Assembly (NCBI RefSeq): GCF_002902845.1
Contig: NZ_PPTF01000015.1
Location: 1 to 64,000 of the forward strand
Direction: 5' to 3'
DNA: 64,000 bases
Source of the DNA: Chromobacterium sinusclupearum
GTDB taxonomy: Bacteria; Pseudomonadota; Gammaproteobacteria; Burkholderiales; Chromobacteriaceae
Within the stretch, counting starts at the first letter, position 1. Every line of letters begins with the position of its first letter. Under the pieces are notes generated by a model. The model ran no database searches. It saw only the letters and a list, made by a program, of their open reading frames with translations, and was not told the DNA's origin. This document shows, piece after piece, positions 53,065 through 61,715 of this stretch. The position numbers and the translations under genes are program-made.

Positions 53065-53092
53065 AAAAAATCCTTGCAACGCAAGGATTTTT
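53065..53092 (-). terminator. Terminator of the lateral flagellar operon after motB
   Basis: TCCTTGC-AAC-GCAAGGA stem flanked by A and T runs on both sides, 26 bases after the motB stop. It can work in either direction. Confidence 0.9.
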
Positions 53093-53117
53093 ATGGAAAC
53101 ACAATATTAACAGAAAA

Positions 53118-54107
53118 TTAACGTATTCCGATGGTATCCCGCTTGAGATTGCTCAAGTCTGACGCGCTGGGCAGTGCGGACGCCACGCCCGGGATGCCGG
53201 CTGAGCCTTTCGCCGCCGCGCCGAACATCGACACCACCGCCTGCGCCTGGCCGGAAGTCAAAATCAACAGCTCGATGCGGCGATTCACCGCCGCCAGCGG
53301 ATGCGCGCTGTCCAGCGGCGCGCGGTCGGCCATGCCGACCACTTGCAGCACGGATTCGCCGGCCAACCCGCCCTGCAGCATGTGCATGCGCGCCGCCATG
53401 GCCCGGTTGCTGGACAAGGACCAGTTGGACAGGGTGTTGAAGCCGCCCGCGCTGTGGTATCGCGCCGCGTCGGTATGCCCCACCAGCAAGAGCCGGTTGT
53501 CGATCTCGCCCAGCATGGCGCCGATCTGCTGCAGCAAGGATCGGAAACGCGGCTCCACAATCGCGCTGCCGCGCTCGAACATGCCCTGCTTGTCGGTGTC
53601 ATGCAGCGTCACGCGCAGACCATACGGCGTGATCACCGTTTGCAGATTGCTCTCCAGCCCCGCCTTGCGGCTCATTTCGGACAACTCCGCCGCCAGCTTG
53701 CGCAGATCGGCCTCGCTGTCGTAGCTGCGCCGCTCGCGCTCCGGCTCATCATTCACCGCCTGCTTGTCGCTGTCGCGGACCATGGACTTGCTGGCCGCCT
53801 GGCTGCCGTTGTGGCCGGGAATCGGGTCGCGCGGAATCAGCGTGCCGGGCGGATTGCCCATATGGTCTATCTGCCGGCCGTTGCCCTGCAGCAAAGGGCT
53901 GCCGCCGGAAGTGGTGAGCAGCTGCTGCAGGTTTTCCTGATCGCGCGCGGCCAGCACCCACAGCACCAGAAACAAACACATCAGCGCCAATACGAAGTCG
54001 GCAAACGCCACTTTCCAGGCGCCGCCGTGCGCGTCTTCGGCGTGGCGGCGCGCCACGCGCTTGATCACCGCGCCGTCCTGGCCATCCTTGTTCTTCAGGC
54101 CCGCCAT
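53118..54107 (-). CDS. motB: Flagellar motor protein MotB (lateral, LafU type)
   Basis: A 329-residue stator subunit. One membrane segment (WKVAFADFVLALMCLFLVLWV) carries the ion-carrying D37. A plug/linker region follows, then an OmpA/MotB peptidoglycan-binding domain (about 190-295, with LVGHTDA and NWSLSSNRAMAARMHM). It anchors the stator ring to the cell wall. It follows motA by 3 bases and ends the operon. Confidence 0.95.
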   Translation of the reverse strand: MAGLKNKDGQDGAVIKRVARRHAEDAHGGAWKVAFADFVLALMCLFLVLWVLAARDQENLQQLLTTSGGSPLLQGNGRQIDHMGNPPGTLIPRDPIPGHNGSQAASKSMVRDSDKQAVNDEPERERRSYDSEADLRKLAAELSEMSRKAGLESNLQTVITPYGLRVTLHDTDKQGMFERGSAIVEPRFRSLLQQIGAMLGEIDNRLLLVGHTDAARYHSAGGFNTLSNWSLSSNRAMAARMHMLQGGLAGESVLQVVGMADRAPLDSAHPLAAVNRRIELLILTSGQAQAVVSMFGAAAKGSAGIPGVASALPSASDLSNLKRDTIGIR

Positions 54108-54110
54108 GGT

Positions 54111-54977
54111 TTAAGCCAGCCCTTCCAGCGTATTGATCCATGTTTCCAGCTGCGAGAAGCTGGGCTTGGTGTTCAACTGCACCAGGCGGCGGCCGGCGTC
54201 GATGGCCAGCAACGGCGGCTTGCCGGAGGCGTGGGTGGTCAGCACCACTTTCACCGATTCGAAATTGGACAGTTCCTCCTTGACCAGCTGCCCCATCACG
54301 TTGGACAGCGGGTCCAGCACGCCATAGCAAAAGAAAATGCCGATGAAGGTGCCCACCATCGCCGCGGCGACGCTGGCGGCGATCTCGCCGGCGCTGGCGC
54401 CCTGGGCCACGGTATTCATCGCCATCACGATGCCCAGCACCGCGGCCAGAATGCCGAAGCCCGGCATCGCCTCGGCGATCTTGTGCAGCGACTTCGATGG
54501 TTGGTTCAACTGCTCGTGGATGGCGTCCAGCTCTTGGTCCAGCACGCCTTCCAGCTCATGGGCATTGATCTTTCCCATCGCCATCAACCGGAAGTTGTCG
54601 ACAATGAAGGCCAGCAGCTTGGGGCTTTCCAGCACCAGCGGATAGCGGTTGAACAAGGCGCTCTGCCGCGGCGCTTCCACATGCTGATCCAGCGCCTTCA
54701 AGCCGCGGCTGGCGGTGATCAACAGCTCGTACATCAACAGCAGCTGCTGGCGCTGGAATTCCGCGCCCTGTTTTTTGCGCATCACCACCCGCTTGATCTG
54801 GCCGCCCATTTCCTTCAGCACATGCGGCGGGTTGCCGAGCACCACGGCGCCCAGCGCCGCGCCGCAGATGATCAACAGCTCGGTCGGCTGCCAAATGATG
54901 GACAACGCGCCGCCGTGCAGCATGAAGCCGCCGAATACGCAAACCAGCACGATCAGAATGCCAAACAATTGCTGCAT
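54111..54977 (-). CDS. motA: Flagellar motor protein MotA (lateral, LafT type)
   Basis: A 288-residue membrane protein with four membrane segments and a large cytoplasmic loop (about 50-165) that contacts FliG. PGFGILAAVLGIVMAM and the following segment form the MotA_ExbB core. With MotB it conducts ions to drive rotation. It lies between the sigma-28 and motB genes, the laf order. Confidence 0.95.
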   Translation of the reverse strand: MQQLFGILIVLVCVFGGFMLHGGALSIIWQPTELLIICGAALGAVVLGNPPHVLKEMGGQIKRVVMRKKQGAEFQRQQLLLMYELLITASRGLKALDQHVEAPRQSALFNRYPLVLESPKLLAFIVDNFRLMAMGKINAHELEGVLDQELDAIHEQLNQPSKSLHKIAEAMPGFGILAAVLGIVMAMNTVAQGASAGEIAASVAAAMVGTFIGIFFCYGVLDPLSNVMGQLVKEELSNFESVKVVLTTHASGKPPLLAIDAGRRLVQLNTKPSFSQLETWINTLEGLA

Positions 54978-54993
54978 GGGGTGTTTCCTTGCT

Positions 54994-55689
54994 TCAGGCG
55001 GCCATCAGGCAGGCCTGCATCTTTTTCAGGGCGCTCTTGTTGATCTGGCAGATGCGGGCCTCAGTCAGCTCCAGCACCGCCGCGATCTCCTTGAGACTCA
55101 GTTCAAACTCGTAATACAGCTGGATCACCTGCTGCTCGCGCTCGTTCAGCGCGGTCAGCGCGCGCGCCAGCTCGCTCTGCCGCTCCAGCCGGGCCTCCGG
55201 CGAGCCCTCGCCCGCCAGCTCCACGCCGGCGGCCACCATCTCGTCGAAGCTCGCCATCGCCTCGGCGTTTTCCGCCAGCAGCGCGTCGCGGTAGGCCTCG
55301 GCGTCCAGCCCCAGCAGCGACATCGCCTCGGCTTCGGACGGTTCCCGCCTCAGCTTGCGCCTCAGTTCGCGCAGCCCGTCGCGCACCCGGTGCGCTTCCT
55401 GCCGCACCGCGCGCGGACGCCAATCCAGCCGCCGCAATTCATCCAGAATGGCGCCGCGAATGCGCAGCATGGCGAAGCCGGCGAAACGCTCGTCCGGCTC
55501 GCCGCCATAACGGCGCAAGCAATCCAGCAAGGCCATCAGGCCGATTTGCTCCATGTCTTCGCGGTCGAACACGCCGCCGGCCTGGCTGGCCAACTGGCGC
55601 GCCGCGCGCTTGACCAGCGGCGCATACGTGGCCAAGTGCCTGGCCTCGTCGGCAGCCTGGCAAGGGGAGGCATAGCTTTCGGCGTACAT
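54994..55689 (-). CDS. fliA: Flagellar sigma-28 factor (lateral, LafS/FliA type)
   Basis: A 231-residue sigma factor with region 2 (YAPLVKRAARQLA, FDREDMEQIGLMALLDCL), region 3 and region 4 (LNEREQQVIQLYYEFELSLKEIAAVLELTEARICQINK). It should direct transcription of late lateral-flagellar genes such as the filament gene, and be held by the FlgM at 51840. It follows fliL by 5 bases. Position before motAB matches lafS. Confidence 0.94.
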   Translation of the reverse strand: MYAESYASPCQAADEARHLATYAPLVKRAARQLASQAGGVFDREDMEQIGLMALLDCLRRYGGEPDERFAGFAMLRIRGAILDELRRLDWRPRAVRQEAHRVRDGLRELRRKLRREPSEAEAMSLLGLDAEAYRDALLAENAEAMASFDEMVAAGVELAGEGSPEARLERQSELARALTALNEREQQVIQLYYEFELSLKEIAAVLELTEARICQINKSALKKMQACLMAA

Positions 55690-55694
55690 CGCGC

Positions 55695-56132
55695 TTACTC
55701 GATGATCAGCTTGCTGACCATGACCTCGCTGAATGGCAGCGCCATCCGCTCGCGGGCGAAGGCGGCGCGATAGGCCTTGTCCAGCAGGCGCTGGTAGTCG
55801 TCTATGCCCAAGGCGTTGGCGCGTTCGCGGCTCAGTTGCGACAAGGCGCGCACCGCGACGCTCTTCAACAGCGGCAGTTGCTCCTTCACCTTGGCCTCGT
55901 CATCCGGCGTGCTGCGAAACACCAAGTCCACCGCCATATAGCGCGGATCGCCGCCGGCTTCGCTCTTCAGCATCACGATGTTCTTATCCAGCGTGATAAA
56001 GCGGTAATCGACCGGCTTGGGCGCCTGCGGCGCGGCATGGTTGCCCTGCTGGACATACCACCAGCCGCCGGCCACAGCGCCAGCCGCCAGCAAGGCCGTC
56101 AGCGCCGCGGCGATCAGGGTTTTGCCATTCAT
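55695..56132 (-). CDS. fliL: Flagellar basal body-associated protein FliL (lateral, LafF type)
   Basis: A 145-residue single-pass membrane protein (IAAALTALLAAGAVAGGWWYV) with a periplasmic FliL domain (about 40-145). FliL surrounds the stators and supports torque. It follows fliK by 25 bases and precedes the sigma-28 gene. Confidence 0.9.
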   Translation of the reverse strand: MNGKTLIAAALTALLAAGAVAGGWWYVQQGNHAAPQAPKPVDYRFITLDKNIVMLKSEAGGDPRYMAVDLVFRSTPDDEAKVKEQLPLLKSVAVRALSQLSRERANALGIDDYQRLLDKAYRAAFARERMALPFSEVMVSKLIIE

Positions 56133-56157
56133 CTATCCATCACCTCTTTAAATTGCT

Positions 56158-57171
56158 TCAGCCCTGATCCAGCGAGAAGCCATCGGCCTGAGTCCAGCCG
56201 TCCTGCGCCAATGCGCGGCCGGGTTCCTCCCGCTGCGGCTCTCGGCCGTGACGCCCTCCCTGGCCATGGCCGGACGGCATGCCCTCCTTCACGTCCACCG
56301 CCACTTGGGTGTACTGGCGAGCGCCCAAGTCCTGGCGCAGCGCGTCGCCTATGTTTTGCAGCTGGCGCACCACCTCGCCGTGCGAGGCGGTCAACTCCAC
56401 CGTCAACGCCCCGGCCTGGTGGCGGATGGCGATCTCCAGCGTGCCCAGCGACGGCGGGTCCAAACGGATGGTGGCGCGGTCCATGTTCTGGTTGGACAAG
56501 ACCTGCAGCCGTTCGCCCAACGCCGCCTGCAGCTTGCCGCTCCAGCTTTCCGGCTGCGCGGCCGGCAAGGCCAGGCTGAAACCCTCCGCCGCTTTGCCGG
56601 CTTCGGCCGCATGGGCGGTTGGCAAGGACAAGGCGGCTGCATTCAGCGCCGGCATTGGCAGCTCGCTTGACGGCGCCAGTTCGGCCGCTTGTTCGGCCAA
56701 AGCCTTGATCTGCCCGACGGGCATGGACAAAGTCCGCTGCGTTGAGGCCGCATCCTGCACCGGCGCGGTGGCCGTCTCTGCCGTGGCCGATCGCGTTTGA
56801 GTCTGCGCAGGCAGGCTTTGCGGCAGCAGCGCCTGCCACAGCGGCGACGGCTGCATGGCGGGAGCCTGCGCGACTGGATCGATCCGCTCCCGGTCATCGT
56901 CAGCGTCGTCCGGCAGCCGCCGCTCGTGTCGCGGCGCAGCTGCCGTTCCTGGCGCCAGACTGGTCACCACGGCCGGCGCGCCGCCGGATGCCACCGCCGC
57001 GCTCGGCGGCGCGGCATTCGGCATGTCTGCTTGATCTGCCGCCTGCATCGCAGAGGCAAAATCATTGACCGGCGCATCATCGTCCGGCAATCCATCGCCC
57101 AATGCCGGCGCGACGGCGTCGTCGCCAAGCGGAGGCTGCGTCATCTGAATCGGCGGCGCCACTCTGCTCAT
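56158..57171 (-). CDS. fliK: Flagellar hook-length control protein FliK (lateral, LafE type)
   Basis: A 337-residue protein with a long Ala/Pro-rich N-terminus and a C-terminal Flg_hook domain (about 210-300, with RLDPPSLGTLEIAIRHQAGAL and VELTASHGEVVRQL). It acts as ruler and substrate-specificity switch during hook growth. ATG 57171 overlaps the stop of the fliT-like gene (ATGA). Confidence 0.9.
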   Translation of the reverse strand: MSRVAPPIQMTQPPLGDDAVAPALGDGLPDDDAPVNDFASAMQAADQADMPNAAPPSAAVASGGAPAVVTSLAPGTAAAPRHERRLPDDADDDRERIDPVAQAPAMQPSPLWQALLPQSLPAQTQTRSATAETATAPVQDAASTQRTLSMPVGQIKALAEQAAELAPSSELPMPALNAAALSLPTAHAAEAGKAAEGFSLALPAAQPESWSGKLQAALGERLQVLSNQNMDRATIRLDPPSLGTLEIAIRHQAGALTVELTASHGEVVRQLQNIGDALRQDLGARQYTQVAVDVKEGMPSGHGQGGRHGREPQREEPGRALAQDGWTQADGFSLDQG

Positions 57172-57455
57172 GCTTGCTCCCATTCACTGAATTGCGCGTA
57201 GGCCAGTTGGCCTTCGCGGTGACGGCCCATGCCTGCCAGCCGGTTCTGCAACGCGTCCAACTCCGCGCGGCCGCTCGCCAACGCGCCGCGATAAGCGGCA
57301 GCCAAGGCCGATTTTTCTTCGCCATCCAGATCGCAATCCGGCGCCTCCAGCCTGGCGCGCACGCGCAGATCCAGCGCCGCCAGCGCCGCCCAGTCGCGGC
57401 GCGCGCCGGCATCGGCGATGGCTTGGCAGCAACGCGCCACCTCAGGCCGCGTCAT
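57168..57455 (-). CDS. FliT/LafD-like small flagellar protein
   Basis: A 95-residue helical protein (MTRPEVARCCQAIADAGARRDW onward) without a diagnostic motif. Its place between fliS and fliK is that of fliT/lafD in Vibrio lateral clusters, where FliT chaperones the cap protein. The ATG overlaps fliS by 14 bases and the stop overlaps fliK (ATGA). Function inferred from position. Confidence 0.7.
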   Translation of the reverse strand: MTRPEVARCCQAIADAGARRDWAALAALDLRVRARLEAPDCDLDGEEKSALAAAYRGALASGRAELDALQNRLAGMGRHREGQLAYAQFSEWEQA

Positions 57456-57834
57456 GCTGGTCCCGCACGCCTATCCAGCCGCCCTTCAAAGTGGCCAGCA
57501 GCTGCTCCGCCTCGTCCAGCGCGGCGATGTCCAGCTCCACGCTGGCCTGGTACAGGCGATGCGCGCAGTAGTCGTACAAGCGCGCCAGATTGGCCACCAC
57601 CTCGCCGCCGGATTCGAAATCCAGCGCGCTGGACAGGCCATTCAGGATGTTGATGCACTTGCTGATGCTCTCGCCCTTCTGCTCGTAGCGGCGCTGTTGC
57701 AGATGGCCGCGCGCGCGCGCGATCTCCTCCAGCAGGCCGTCGAACAGAACCAGCACCAGTTCCACCTGGCTGGCGGCGTGGGTCTGCGACTCCAGATTCA
57801 CCGCGTGATAGTTGCGGTAGGCTTCGTAATCCAC
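57442..57834 (-). CDS. fliS: Flagellin export chaperone FliS (lateral)
   Basis: A 130-residue helical chaperone with YRNYHAVNLESQTHAASQ and LVLVLFDGLLEEIARA, the FliS signature. It prevents early polymerisation of flagellin in the cytoplasm. It lies 24 bases after fliD. Its presence implies that a lateral flagellin gene exists elsewhere. Confidence 0.94.
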   Translation of the reverse strand: MDYEAYRNYHAVNLESQTHAASQVELVLVLFDGLLEEIARARGHLQQRRYEQKGESISKCINILNGLSSALDFESGGEVVANLARLYDYCAHRLYQASVELDIAALDEAEQLLATLKGGWIGVRDQHDAA

Positions 57835-57858
57835 GATCTCGATCCCGTCTTCTTCAAA

Positions 57859-59208
57859 TCAGTTGAAATTGAGCATGCCCAGCGTCTGCTTCATCTGGTC
57901 CTGCATGTTCTGCAATTGGGTGAACTGGGCCAGATAGCGCTGGTACAACTGTTGGTATTGCTGCTGCAGCGCGTCCTGGCGGCGGCCCAGGTCTTTCTGC
58001 TCGCGGTCGCCGCTGTCGCGCCGCTGCTTGATCAGGCCGTTGCTGTAATTCAGCCACTTGTCCAGATAATCGCTGCTCTGTTTGAGCGCGCCGTTCTGGC
58101 CCGTCGCGTTGAAGTAGCGATCCAGCGCGTCCGGCGCAGCCTTCAGCGCGTCTCCCAGCTTCTTGCTGTCCAGCGTCAGCGTGCCGTCGCGGCTGGCGCT
58201 GATGCCCAGCTGGCCCAAGGTGATGCCGTCGTAAGACTGGCGCAGGATGGCGTTGAGCTGGCCCTTCAGCGCGCGCACGCTGGAGTCGTCGGCAAAGGCC
58301 GCGCCCGGCTTGCCGCTGGAACCCGGCTGCGACAGATCGGCTATCGCCTTGTAGATCTTGTTGTACGCATCCACGAAGGACTGCACATTGGCCGTGGTGT
58401 CGCTGTCGCTGCGGCTGATGGCCAGTTGCAGCGGCGGATCGCCGTCCTTGCTCAGCTTGTTGACGGTGAAGCTGACGCCCTCGATGTTGTCGAAAGTGTT
58501 CGAGCCCTGCTGCAGACGCACGCCGGCTGTCTTGCCGCCCAGCCAGGCCACCGCGTCCTGGGCCTTGCTCAGCTCCTTGGGCGCAGACAGGCCGGCTTTC
58601 AGGCCCGCATCGGCCACTTGGCTCAGGTCCAGTGAAATCGCGTTCTTTTCGCCGCTCTTGCCGGCAGACAGCACCAACTGGCTGCTGCCGTTGCTGTTCA
58701 GCACCATGGCGTTGACCTTGCCGGCATTGCCGTCGGCCCGGTTGATCGCCAGCGCCAATTCGCCCGGCGTAAGCTTGCCGTCGCCATCCTTGTCCGCGCC
58801 GTCCAGCGGCACGGTGAAGCTGTCGCCGCCGGCCAGCTTGATGGTGAGCTTATCTCCCGCTTTCGCGGCCGCGCCGGCCAAATCGCCCATCAGCAGTTGC
58901 TGAGCGCTGGCCAGCTGCTCGACAAACACGCTGTAATTGCCGGCCTGGGCATTGCCCTTGGCGCTGACCGTGGCCGCGCCGTCCGGCGTGGCGCTGGCGC
59001 TCATGGCCATCAGACTCTTCTTGCCGCTCAGCGTAGTGAGGCTGCTCTTGTAATCCTGCAGCGCCTTCTGCAGCTGGTTCAGCGCGTCGCTGCGCGCCTT
59101 GGAAGCCTTGTTCTGGCTATCCAGCGCGTTCTGCAAATTGCCCAGGCTGTTTTTGGCCAGATTGTCCGCCCAGGTGCTGGGCGGCATCGCGTTGAAGTCA
59201 ATCGCCAT
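57859..59208 (-). CDS. fliD: Flagellar cap protein FliD (lateral) with EF-hand-like loop
   Basis: A 449-residue filament-capping protein. N-terminal (1-100) and C-terminal (230-449) FliD domains are recognisable, with coiled-coil ends for cap pentamerisation. Residues 139-150 (DKDGDGKLTPGE) form a textbook 12-residue EF-hand calcium loop (D139, D141, D143, G144, E150), followed by the helix LALAINRADG. Calcium binding in the cap is inferred. It follows fliJ by 84 bases without the flagellin gene found here in Vibrio. Confidence 0.94.
   Translation of the reverse strand: MAIDFNAMPPSTWADNLAKNSLGNLQNALDSQNKASKARSDALNQLQKALQDYKSSLTTLSGKKSLMAMSASATPDGAATVSAKGNAQAGNYSVFVEQLASAQQLLMGDLAGAAAKAGDKLTIKLAGGDSFTVPLDGADKDGDGKLTPGELALAINRADGNAGKVNAMVLNSNGSSQLVLSAGKSGEKNAISLDLSQVADAGLKAGLSAPKELSKAQDAVAWLGGKTAGVRLQQGSNTFDNIEGVSFTVNKLSKDGDPPLQLAISRSDSDTTANVQSFVDAYNKIYKAIADLSQPGSSGKPGAAFADDSSVRALKGQLNAILRQSYDGITLGQLGISASRDGTLTLDSKKLGDALKAAPDALDRYFNATGQNGALKQSSDYLDKWLNYSNGLIKQRRDSGDREQKDLGRRQDALQQQYQQLYQRYLAQFTQLQNMQDQMKQTLGMLNFN
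58759..58794 (-). other. EF-hand calcium-loop coding segment in fliD
   Basis: Encodes FliD residues 139-150, with Asp at loop positions 1, 3 and 5, Gly at 6, Leu at 8 and Glu at 12, exactly the EF-hand pattern. Confidence 0.75.
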
Positions 59209-59230
59209 CGCTATCCCTTTCGTCAGCTAA

Positions 59231-59250
59231 TCAATGGTCTGCACCATTGA
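59231..59250. promoter_or_regulatory. Perfect inverted repeat in the fliD leader
   Basis: TCAATGGT-CTGC-ACCATTGA, 8-bp arms, between fliJ and fliD. It could be an operator or an mRNA hairpin; no T-tract follows. Confidence 0.55.
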
Positions 59251-59292
59251 AGTGGCGACCGCCGCGGACCCAGACTGAAATGCCGTGAATAT

Positions 59293-59730
59293 TCACCATG
59301 CGCCGCGCCCTCTCAGCCAGGCCTGGCCAGCGGTTTCATCCGTCCGTTTCTGCTCGGCCCGCTGCATCTGATGCCGCCAGTCCAGCGCAAGCGCTTCGCG
59401 CAATTGCCGCACCTGCTCCTCGCGCCGGCGCGCCGCTTCCAGCCGCCCGCGGCTGACTTCGGCATCGGCCTCCGCCAGCCGCAAATCCTGCTGCTGTGTC
59501 TGCTTCAGCCCGGCCAGATGGCTTTTGTAGCCGGCGCAGTTCATCGCCAGCGCCGGATGTCCGGCGGCGGCAGTGGCGCCGCTGGCTGCGTTCAGTTGCT
59601 CCAGACGTTCGATATTGCGTCGATAGCGCTCCTGCAGCCGGCGCTTGGCGGCCAGCTCGGTCTCCAGCTTTTCGCCGTCGCGGCGGCGCAGCGTCAGCAA
59701 CAGGTCCAATTGGCGAATCGGCGGATTCAT
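59293..59730 (-). CDS. fliJ: Flagellar export protein FliJ (lateral)
   Basis: A 145-residue protein made of two long antiparallel helices rich in Arg, Glu, Gln and Leu (LLLTLRRRDGEKLETELAAK onward), as in FliJ. It stimulates the FliI ATPase and links it to the export gate. It overlaps fliI by 4 bases. Confidence 0.88.
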   Translation of the reverse strand: MNPPIRQLDLLLTLRRRDGEKLETELAAKRRLQERYRRNIERLEQLNAASGATAAAGHPALAMNCAGYKSHLAGLKQTQQQDLRLAEADAEVSRGRLEAARRREEQVRQLREALALDWRHQMQRAEQKRTDETAGQAWLRGRGAW

Positions 59731-61040
59731 GCGCGGGCAAGCTCCTGCAGTTGATGGCGCGTATCGGCAAACGGCGCGGCGTCATCCGCGCTTTGACGCA
59801 GCAGCGCCTCGATGCGCGGCTGCAGCCGCAAGGCGCGGTCGGTGGCGGCGTCCGCGCCGGGCACATACGCGCCCAGCGGCAGCAGGCCGCGCACTTCCTG
59901 GTAGCGGCTCCAGGCCGCTCGCACCTCGCGCGCGACGGCTACGTGTTCTTCATCGACCAGCTGGCTCATGCAACGGCTGACCGAACGCGAAATATCGATG
60001 GCCGGGTAGTGGCCGCGCTCGGCCAGCTCGCGGCTCAGCACGATGTGGCCGTCCAGAATCGCGCGCGCGGTGTCCACCACCGGATCTTGCTGGTCGTCGC
60101 CCTCCGCCAGCACGGTATAGATGGCGCTCATGCTGCCCTCGCCGCCTTCGCCGTTGCCGGCGCTCTCGGCCAGGCTAGGCAGCAGGCCGAACACCGATGG
60201 CGGATAGCCGCGCGTGGCCGGCGGCTCGCCCAGCGCCAGCGCCACTTCGCGTTGCGCCATGGCGTAGCGGGTCAGCGAATCCACCAGCAACAGCACGTTG
60301 CGGCCGCGGTCGCGGAAGTGCGCGGCGATGGTGTGGGTCAGCTCGGTCGCCTTCAGCCGCATCAACGGGGATTCATCGGCCGGGGCCACCACCAGCACCG
60401 CCTTGGCCATCCCTGCCGGCCCCAGCGCGTGCTCGACAAACTCGCGCACCTCGCGGCCGCGTTCGCCGATCAGGCCCACGACGACAACCTCGGCCTCGGT
60501 ATGGCGGGTGATCATGCCCAAGAGCACGCTCTTGCCCACGCCGGAGCCGGCGAACAGGCCGACGCGCTGGCCGCGTCCTATGGTCAGCAGGCCGTTGATG
60601 GCGCGCACGCCGACATCCAGCGGCCTATCCACCGGCTTTTTCTTCAAGGGATTGATCTGCGGCGGATGGGCGGCCAGCGGCGCGTCGCCGCCCAGGCGGC
60701 CCTTGTCGTCCAGCGGTTCGCCAAGGCCATTGACGATGCGGCCCAGCCAACCATCGCCTATCATCAGGCCGCTGCTGTCCGGCGCCGGCAATACGCGCGC
60801 GCCGGTGGTCAGCCCCACCGGCTTCTTGAACGGCATCAGGAAGGAGACTTCGCGGCGGAAGCCCACCACCTGCGCCTGCAGCCAGCCGCCGCCGGCGGTT
60901 TCCACCAGGCAGCGCTGGCCGGTATGCAGCGGGCAGCCCACGCTTTCCAGCAGCAGGCCATTCACCCCCACCAGCTTGCCGCTGACGGTGGCGACCGGCG
61001 TTTCCGGCACGGATAGCTGGCTCAGCGCCTGGCGCAGCAT
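59727..61040 (-). CDS. fliI: Flagellar export ATPase FliI (lateral)
   Basis: A 437-residue F1-like ATPase that energises flagellar type III export. Walker A GSGVGKS is at 165-171; VVGLIGERGREVREF and LLLVDSLTRYAMAQRE are the other nucleotide-site motifs. An N-terminal beta-barrel precedes the core. It follows fliH by 3 bases. Confidence 0.95.
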   Translation of the reverse strand: MLRQALSQLSVPETPVATVSGKLVGVNGLLLESVGCPLHTGQRCLVETAGGGWLQAQVVGFRREVSFLMPFKKPVGLTTGARVLPAPDSSGLMIGDGWLGRIVNGLGEPLDDKGRLGGDAPLAAHPPQINPLKKKPVDRPLDVGVRAINGLLTIGRGQRVGLFAGSGVGKSVLLGMITRHTEAEVVVVGLIGERGREVREFVEHALGPAGMAKAVLVVAPADESPLMRLKATELTHTIAAHFRDRGRNVLLLVDSLTRYAMAQREVALALGEPPATRGYPPSVFGLLPSLAESAGNGEGGEGSMSAIYTVLAEGDDQQDPVVDTARAILDGHIVLSRELAERGHYPAIDISRSVSRCMSQLVDEEHVAVAREVRAAWSRYQEVRGLLPLGAYVPGADAATDRALRLQPRIEALLRQSADDAAPFADTRHQLQELARA

Positions 61041-61043
61041 CGC

Positions 61044-61715
61044 TTAGCCCTCTTCCGCCATGAGCTGCTCGCGCAGGCTGGCCACGCAATGCTCCAGCCG
61101 CTGCTGGCAGCCGGCGTCCGCCTCGAATTCGACGCCGCGCACGCGGCATTCGCCCGGCGCCAGCGCCGGATCGGCGGACAATTGCCAGCGTGCGGCCCGC
61201 TCCGGCGCCAGTTCGCGGATGCGCTGGCACTCCTCCGGATTGAGCAGCACCTCCACCTCGCCCTGCGCATGCGCGCCCTGCGGCAAGGCGGCCAGCGTCT
61301 CTTCCACCAGGTCCAGAATCTGCACCGGCTTCAGCGCCAGTTCGCAACGAATCACCTGGCGCGCCACCTTGGCCACCAGATCGACGACTTCGTCGCGTTG
61401 CGCGGCCTGGTAATCGCGGCACAGCTTGCGCAATTGTTTGATGGCGGCCTCCAGCGGCGCCGCCAGTTGATTCAAGCCGGCCAGGGTTTCGGCGCGCGCG
61501 GCGGCGGCGCCTTCGGCGCGGCCCTGCTCCAGCCCAGCCTGGTAGCCCGCATCGCGGCCGGCCGCCTCGCCGCTGTCGTAGCCCTCGCGGTAGCCGGCAT
61601 CCATGCCCTGGCGGAAGCCGTCGGCGGCGGAGGCCTGCACCTCGGCCGCGGCGGCCGGCGCCAGCGGCGCGCCCTCGATCAGCGGCGGAAAGCGGAACGG
61701 TCTCCAGGCCTTCAC
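61044..61715 (-). CDS. fliH: Flagellar assembly protein FliH (lateral)
   Basis: A 223-residue negative regulator of FliI. An Ala/Gly/Glu-rich segment with repeated GxxxG spacing (GFRQGMDAGYREGYDSGEAA) is typical of FliH, followed by the C-terminal V-ATPase E-subunit-like domain (about 85-220). It overlaps the fliG stop (ATGA). Confidence 0.92.
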   Translation of the reverse strand: MKAWRPFRFPPLIEGAPLAPAAAAEVQASAADGFRQGMDAGYREGYDSGEAAGRDAGYQAGLEQGRAEGAAAARAETLAGLNQLAAPLEAAIKQLRKLCRDYQAAQRDEVVDLVAKVARQVIRCELALKPVQILDLVEETLAALPQGAHAQGEVEVLLNPEECQRIRELAPERAARWQLSADPALAPGECRVRGVEFEADAGCQQRLEHCVASLREQLMAEEG

